Of a stretch of 10,049 nt of DNA, positions 7,192-10,049 are shown in pieces. The stretch covers positions 1 to 10,049 of the forward strand of contig SMXK01000019.1 of the NCBI GenBank assembly GCA_004356265.1, read 5' to 3'. The notes under the pieces are model-generated. The model was not told the DNA's origin. It did not search any database and saw nothing but the letters and a program-made list of their open reading frames with translations. Position 1 is the first letter of the stretch; every line of letters begins with the position of its first letter. This DNA comes from Bacteroidota bacterium. Lineage in GTDB: Bacteria > Bacteroidota > Rhodothermia > Rhodothermales > UBA10348. Both the position numbers and the translations under genes were made by a program.

Positions 7192-8034
7192 TTATCGGAT
7201 AAGGATAATTCGACCTGTAGCTGATTCTTTTCCCGCAATCAGTTTATACAGGAGAATACCACCCGGCATATTTCCGGAGGACAACCGGGCGGAATGAGAG
7301 CCGGCTGAAAACGAGCCCAAGGAAGCTGTGTAGATCTCACGGCCCGTGATATCAAATATTTCGATCTTAACAAACCCGGGCTGTGCAAGATCAAACTTAA
7401 ACGTGGTGTATTCGGTAAACGGGATCGGGAATACATCAGTTATCCTGAAATCTGCGATAACATTTTCTGACTCTGAATGCACCATGCCGCCTGCACTAAC
7501 TCGTATGGACGACGTATAAATCAGATCACCTGACGACCCACCCAGTGTGGCACCGTTTCCAGCGGCGAAGAATGTGATATCTCCGACATCGGTTGCGGGT
7601 GCTTTCCACCGAACCAGAAACGCGGTCGAATTCGTTAGAAAGACGGGTTCGTTGTGTGTTACATAATCTGTGCCTGTACCTGCAAAACGAGTCCCGGACG
7701 CCTCAACAAGAATCCACTCCCCAACGAAAACAGCACCATCTGTCTTGGCGGTGATCTCGAACCCAAATCGGGTTGCTATCGGATCCGTTACTACGACTGT
7801 AAAATCATATGTCACACCCGGTTGAGAAGATGCCGGTGCGTTAATGACAACGTTTCCCTGGCCGCTGTTTACAAGTGACCCTTTGTGGCAAAACGTACAA
7901 TTTCCCTCACCTGGAGCTCCGGTCCGTCCTGCCGGGGCTCCGCTACTGAACGGATTAGCGGCAATCAGGAAAAAACTAAGAACACCTGCTGCTATCGCCG
8001 CAAGGCCTCTCTGGGCAGAAATGATACTCGACAA
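7192..8034 (-). CDS. Secreted choice-of-anchor V-like protein with CXXCH motif and T9SS sorting domain
   Basis: The 280-residue protein begins with a Sec-type signal segment (hydrophobic about 10-27), followed by GAPAGRTGAPGEGNCTFCHKG at 33-52 without a break. C46-x-x-C49-H50 is a class I c-type haem attachment motif. A beta-rich domain follows (about 55-185; FGFEITAKTD at 90-99 is Reeler/choice-of-anchor V-like). Residues 200-280 look like a type A T9SS C-terminal sorting domain: VFPIPF, then KIEIFDITGREIY, GGILLYKL and a final TGRIILIR. The protein is therefore expected on the cell surface or in the medium, possibly with one haem. The strand-1 motif is FPIPF, not the usual YPNPF. The start is TTG, one base after the lipoprotein stop (TAG A TTG). 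No other start codon exists between it and the in-frame stop upstream, so coupled translation is likely. The domain naming is from pattern memory; the function is unknown. Confidence 0.82.
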   Translation of the reverse strand: MSSIISAQRGLAAIAAGVLSFFLIAANPFSSGAPAGRTGAPGEGNCTFCHKGSLVNSGQGNVVINAPASSQPGVTYDFTVVVTDPIATRFGFEITAKTDGAVFVGEWILVEASGTRFAGTGTDYVTHNEPVFLTNSTAFLVRWKAPATDVGDITFFAAGNGATLGGSSGDLIYTSSIRVSAGGMVHSESENVIADFRITDVFPIPFTEYTTFKFDLAQPGFVKIEIFDITGREIYTASLGSFSAGSHSARLSSGNMPGGILLYKLIAGKESATGRIILIR

Positions 8035-8035
8035 T

Positions 8036-8515
8036 CTAGTTAACCACGAATACCTGACGAACGCCGTTCAGGTCCAACGTATACCGACCTGATTCGAACG
8101 TTCCGTCAATGGTCAGGTAAAACCGGTACGGGCGCATCACAGATGCACACACGGCGTTTACCGGCCGTCGAGCCTGTATGTTGACGATGACTTCTGAATT
8201 GGTCCGGGTCTGATTGGCTCCGTGTAATTCTGTACAAGAGTCGGGAAACGCACCTTTCACAAGTATCTCAACCGGCGCCGTACCGTTCTCTCGGGTTCCG
8301 ACCCTAATATCGGCTGACTCGAATGGCACCGGGCTTACCACATACTCATTCACATTCGGAACGGATGTAATTACAATAGTGGAACGACCTCCCTCTCCAT
8401 CGGTCTCTCTATTTCCGAATCCCGATTCTACATTGCCCCCGCCGGAATTCGCGGACATACAACCGGAGCTTACTACAAGAATCATGGACAGCATCCATGC
8501 AGGTGCCTTTTTCAT
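8036..8515 (-). CDS. Small secreted lipoprotein of unknown function
   Basis: The N-terminus MKKAPAWMLSMILVVSSGC is a classical lipoprotein signal: two lysines, a hydrophobic core and the lipobox SSGC with the acylated cysteine at 19. A Gly/Asn/Glu-rich linker follows (21-44), then a roughly 110-residue beta-rich domain. That domain has DSCTELHGANQ at 92-102 and RPVNAVCAS at 117-125; C94 and C123 could form a disulfide. It ends with GTFESGRYTLDLNGV at 138-152. I have the impression of a widespread lipoprotein domain with a CTEL...C...PY pattern and a terminal YTLDLNGV strand, but I cannot name it. The ATG has AAGGA at 8525-8521 with a 5-base spacer, inside the end of rsfS. One base separates it from the rsfS stop (TGA C ATG), and one base separates its stop from the next start. 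Confidence 0.85.
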   Translation of the reverse strand: MKKAPAWMLSMILVVSSGCMSANSGGGNVESGFGNRETDGEGGRSTIVITSVPNVNEYVVSPVPFESADIRVGTRENGTAPVEILVKGAFPDSCTELHGANQTRTNSEVIVNIQARRPVNAVCASVMRPYRFYLTIDGTFESGRYTLDLNGVRQVFVVN

Positions 8516-8516
8516 G

Positions 8517-8942
8517 TCAATCCTTCAGTATTTTTATGAATGACGAGTCCTTCAAGTCATCAACTTCTTCCTTTGGAGCATCACCCCACAGGCGCTCGAG
8601 TGAATAAAACTCCCTCGTTTCATTCTGAAATACGTGAACGACCAAATCGACGTAATCCAGCAAAACCCACTGGTAATGATCGCTCCCTTCAACGTGCCAC
8701 GGACCTTCACCGGCCTTTTCTTTCAGGTTCGTCCGGACCGACTCTACGATTGCGCGGATCTGCAAGTCTGAATCTCCGGTAGCGACAATAAAGATGTCCG
8801 CAATACCGCTCACTTCATGCACATCGAGCACAAGAATGTCATGTCCTTTTTTCTCCAGAATCGCGTCAACTGCAAGTCTTGCAATTGTTTTAACAGGAAC
8901 CTGCGTGACACGCTCCTTCTTCTCGGTTCTGTCTGGAATCAC
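8517..8942 (-). CDS. rsfS: Ribosome silencing factor RsfS (RsfA/DUF143/Iojap)
   Basis: RsfS binds ribosomal protein uL14 on the large subunit and blocks subunit joining when nutrients are scarce. The family motifs are complete: LVLDVHEVSGIADIFIVATG at 37-56, GDSDLQIRAI at 56-65, EG at 85-86, WVLLDYVDLVVHVF at 92-105 and REFYSLERLWGDA at 110-122. The length of 141 is slightly above the usual 105-130 because both ends carry charged extensions. The coordinates use the GTG at 8942. However, the frame stays open upstream and the only convincing ribosome-binding site, GAGG at 8989-8986, lies 7 bases before an in-frame CTG at 8978, which would add 12 residues (SNAENIGLDEF within them). The gene follows a LytR_C gene, an arrangement I associate with this branch, and is followed with one base spacing by a lipoprotein gene. 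It is not followed by ftsH, the neighbour I would expect in Bacteroidota. Confidence 0.95.
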   Translation of the reverse strand: MIPDRTEKKERVTQVPVKTIARLAVDAILEKKGHDILVLDVHEVSGIADIFIVATGDSDLQIRAIVESVRTNLKEKAGEGPWHVEGSDHYQWVLLDYVDLVVHVFQNETREFYSLERLWGDAPKEEVDDLKDSSFIKILKD

Positions 8943-8985
8943 GAACTCGTCAAGCCCGATATTTTCTGCGTTACTCAGCTTGTTA

Positions 8986-8989
8986 CCTC
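8986..8989 (-). promoter_or_regulatory. Candidate rsfS ribosome-binding site in front of a CTG codon
   Basis: On the minus strand GAGG (8989-8986) is followed by TAACAAG and then CTG at 8978-8976, in frame with rsfS. The 7-base spacing is ideal. The GTG at 8942 has only a weak GACGAG three bases before it. The in-frame TGA just upstream of the GAGG means translation cannot start further up. Confidence 0.45.
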
Positions 8990-9014
8990 AAAATGTAAAT
9001 TATCGAAACGGAAA

Positions 9015-9527
9015 TTATTGACCAGTAAATGGCCGTATGGATTGATAATCTGAGCCAATAATCACCGAAACATCCAGATATAATTCAGTTCGTATTTCAG
9101 TTTTCACCTTCTCTGATGGAATTCCCAACGCAAGAGCCACCTGATACGCGGCATCCAGGTTTCCGATTCGATCCAGAACGACCGTAGAATCAACATCGAA
9201 TGAATTGTGATCGCCGTGTTCGATAACGTCAAAACCAGTATCACGAAGAAACTTTGTCATTTCGCCAGCCAAACCAGACTTTCCAACGCCATTTCGTACA
9301 TCAACCTGAATGAGGTCCCCTAACAGGCCATGTGGATTATAAACACGCTCGACTTCTGGCTTGGGAGATACTACCCGCGATAAAAAGCTGACCAGAAAGA
9401 CGGCTAATATTAACCCAACGGTTATCAATCCGGCATTCAGCCTCCTGTTTTCGTTTGGATTAACCTCTTGCTCCATAAATTGACTCAGGCGACTGTAATA
9501 CAGAAAACGCGGTGTGCTCTCAGGCAA
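9015..9527 (-). CDS. Membrane-anchored LytR C-terminal (LytR_C) domain protein
   Basis: The protein has one membrane segment at about 31-50 (NAGLITVGLILAVFLVSFLS) and a periplasmic LytR_C-type domain at about 72-159. That domain opens with IQVDVRNGVGKSGLAGEMTK and continues with FLRDTGFDV, TVVLDRIGN, AYQVALALGI and LDVSVIIGSDY, the usual order. The catalytic LytR/CpsA/Psr domain is absent, so it is not a ligase. Stand-alone LytR_C proteins of this kind have no firm function; a role at the cell wall is inference. The start is uncertain. TTG at 9527 has GAGGG at 9544-9540, 12 bases upstream, while ATG at 9476 (17 residues shorter, MEQEVNPNENRR) has no Shine-Dalgarno. Either start leaves the membrane segment intact. 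It lies 66 bases after the upstream outer-membrane protein gene and 72 bases before the rsfS GTG. Confidence 0.8.
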   Translation of the reverse strand: MPESTPRFLYYSRLSQFMEQEVNPNENRRLNAGLITVGLILAVFLVSFLSRVVSPKPEVERVYNPHGLLGDLIQVDVRNGVGKSGLAGEMTKFLRDTGFDVIEHGDHNSFDVDSTVVLDRIGNLDAAYQVALALGIPSEKVKTEIRTELYLDVSVIIGSDYQSIRPFTGQ

Positions 9528-9593
9528 CCACCGCGCAATCCCTCTGACAGAATATCTTTTGCGGCCGTGAACCGCAGAAACAGGCTATCCGGC

Positions 9594-10049
9594 CTAATTC
9601 AAATTGTTATTCCAGAACATGTCGCGGGAATCACGGCCATACGTTGCTTGGAACAGACCACCGCTCTGGTAACCGTAACCGCTCCCGTATCCGTAACCGC
9701 GCCCATATCCGCCGTATCCGGTTGCGCCGTAATAACCTCCGTACGGGCTATTACGGTACGACAGATGAATCTGCATGTTCTTGGCCGGACGGTAAGCCAC
9801 CTCAGCATTCCGGATGAAAACCTGTCCGCTGTTACCGCCGCCTACAACATTGTTCAGATTATTATTTCCATCAGGTGAATAGGCGAAGGCGATATCAGCG
9901 CGAGCAGCCAGTTTGCTACTGAACTGCCACATCATCGAATTCGTGTACATCCCCAAGGATGAGCCGCGGCCACCAAAAGAGCCTGACGACAGTTCGAACG
10001 AGTGACTCATACGGAAATGTGCGGGGCCGAAAAATTTGTTCAGGGAAAA
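9594..10049 (-). CDS. C-terminal part of a probable outer-membrane/surface protein with a Gly/Tyr-rich tail
   Basis: The frame is open from the window edge to TAG at 9596-9594, giving 151 residues. An internal ATG at 10010 is not the true start, because the reading continues upstream (FSLNKFFGPAHFRMSHSFEL) and resembles family sequence I recall from Bacteroidota-group genomes. The pattern is FRMSHSFEL, then GMYTNSMMWQFSSKLAARADIA without further break, then FIRNAEVAYRPAKNMQIHLSYR. Alternating polar and hydrophobic residues with many aromatics suggest beta strands of an outer-membrane or periplasmic protein. After SYRNSPY comes a low-complexity stretch dominated by GYG units (bases 9749-9657), then a short tail ending NNNLN. 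No T9SS sorting domain is present. The product cannot be named; it is probably the first gene seen here of the minus-strand cluster that continues into the LytR_C gene. Confidence 0.7.
   Translation of the reverse strand, partial: FSLNKFFGPAHFRMSHSFELSSGSFGGRGSSLGMYTNSMMWQFSSKLAARADIAFAYSPDGNNNLNNVVGGGNSGQVFIRNAEVAYRPAKNMQIHLSYRNSPYGGYYGATGYGGYGRGYGYGSGYGYQSGGLFQATYGRDSRDMFWNNNLN
9657..9749 (-). repeat. Gly/Tyr-codon low-complexity tract
   Basis: About 30 codons here are almost all glycine or tyrosine, with GYG repeated several times (TGYGGYGRGYGYGSGYGY). On the plus strand this shows as repeated CCGTAACCG/CCGTATCCG words. Such tracts change length easily by replication slippage. Confidence 0.7.

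Noticed and set aside
7187..7202. TTATC-G-GATAA inverted repeat at the GT117/T9SS junction as a bidirectional terminator
   Set aside because: The one-base centre cannot form a hairpin loop without losing stem pairs, and no T-run follows.
9468..9878. 136-residue plus-strand ORF with repeated AVTVTAP-like words
   Set aside because: The repeats are the reverse complement of the Gly/Tyr-rich tract in the real minus-strand gene, so it looks repetitive but is a shadow.
1..10049. Mobile element, CRISPR array, toxin-antitoxin or defence island
   Set aside because: No transposase, integrase, regularly spaced repeats, long terminal inverted repeats, tRNA attachment site or small paired toxin-like genes were seen. 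The genes look like a normal chromosomal region.

Overview
This window looks like chromosomal DNA from a Bacteroidota-type Gram-negative bacterium, most likely the Rhodothermota/Balneolota branch. The evidence is the gene content: a bacillithiol synthase (BshA), a long LptF/LptG permease, a DUF2723/GT117 membrane protein, a secreted protein with a type IX secretion (T9SS) C-terminal sorting domain, and a LytR_C protein next to the ribosome silencing factor RsfS. Several genes have clear AAGGA/AGGAG Shine-Dalgarno sites and others use TTG or GTG starts. The placement is inferred from families, not from a database search. No rRNA, tRNA, CRISPR array, insertion sequence, integrase or defence gene is visible.

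Layout. Positions 1-33 hold the first 11 codons of a minus-strand gene that leaves the window. After a 145-base divergent spacer comes bshA (plus), which ends exactly where a minus-strand metallo-beta-lactamase-fold hydrolase ends. A 55-base divergent spacer then leads into a plus-strand run: an LptF/LptG-family permease, rsmI (16S rRNA 2'-O-methyltransferase) 13 bases later, and, after 137 non-coding bases, a 953-residue DUF2723/GT117 protein. This run meets a minus-strand cluster head-on at about 7190, with 4 bases between stop codons.

The minus-strand cluster, in transcription order from the right edge, is: a 5'-truncated probable outer-membrane protein with a Gly/Tyr-rich tail, a membrane-anchored LytR_C protein, rsfS, a small lipoprotein, and a T9SS-exported protein with one CXXCH haem-attachment motif. 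The last three genes are separated by single bases, which suggests one translationally coupled transcript.

Function. Most genes serve the cell envelope (LPS transport, a GT117 membrane glycosyltransferase, a lipoprotein, a T9SS cargo, an outer-membrane protein). Two are ribosome-related (rsmI, rsfS) and one makes a low-molecular-weight thiol (bshA). I do not see a clearly new multi-gene system. The points most worth checking are the CXXCH/T9SS protein coupled to rsfS through a lipoprotein, the probable mis-set start of rsfS (CTG behind the only good ribosome-binding site), the A9 tract and abutting short ORF at the GT117 start, and the Gly/Tyr-rich outer-membrane protein tail.
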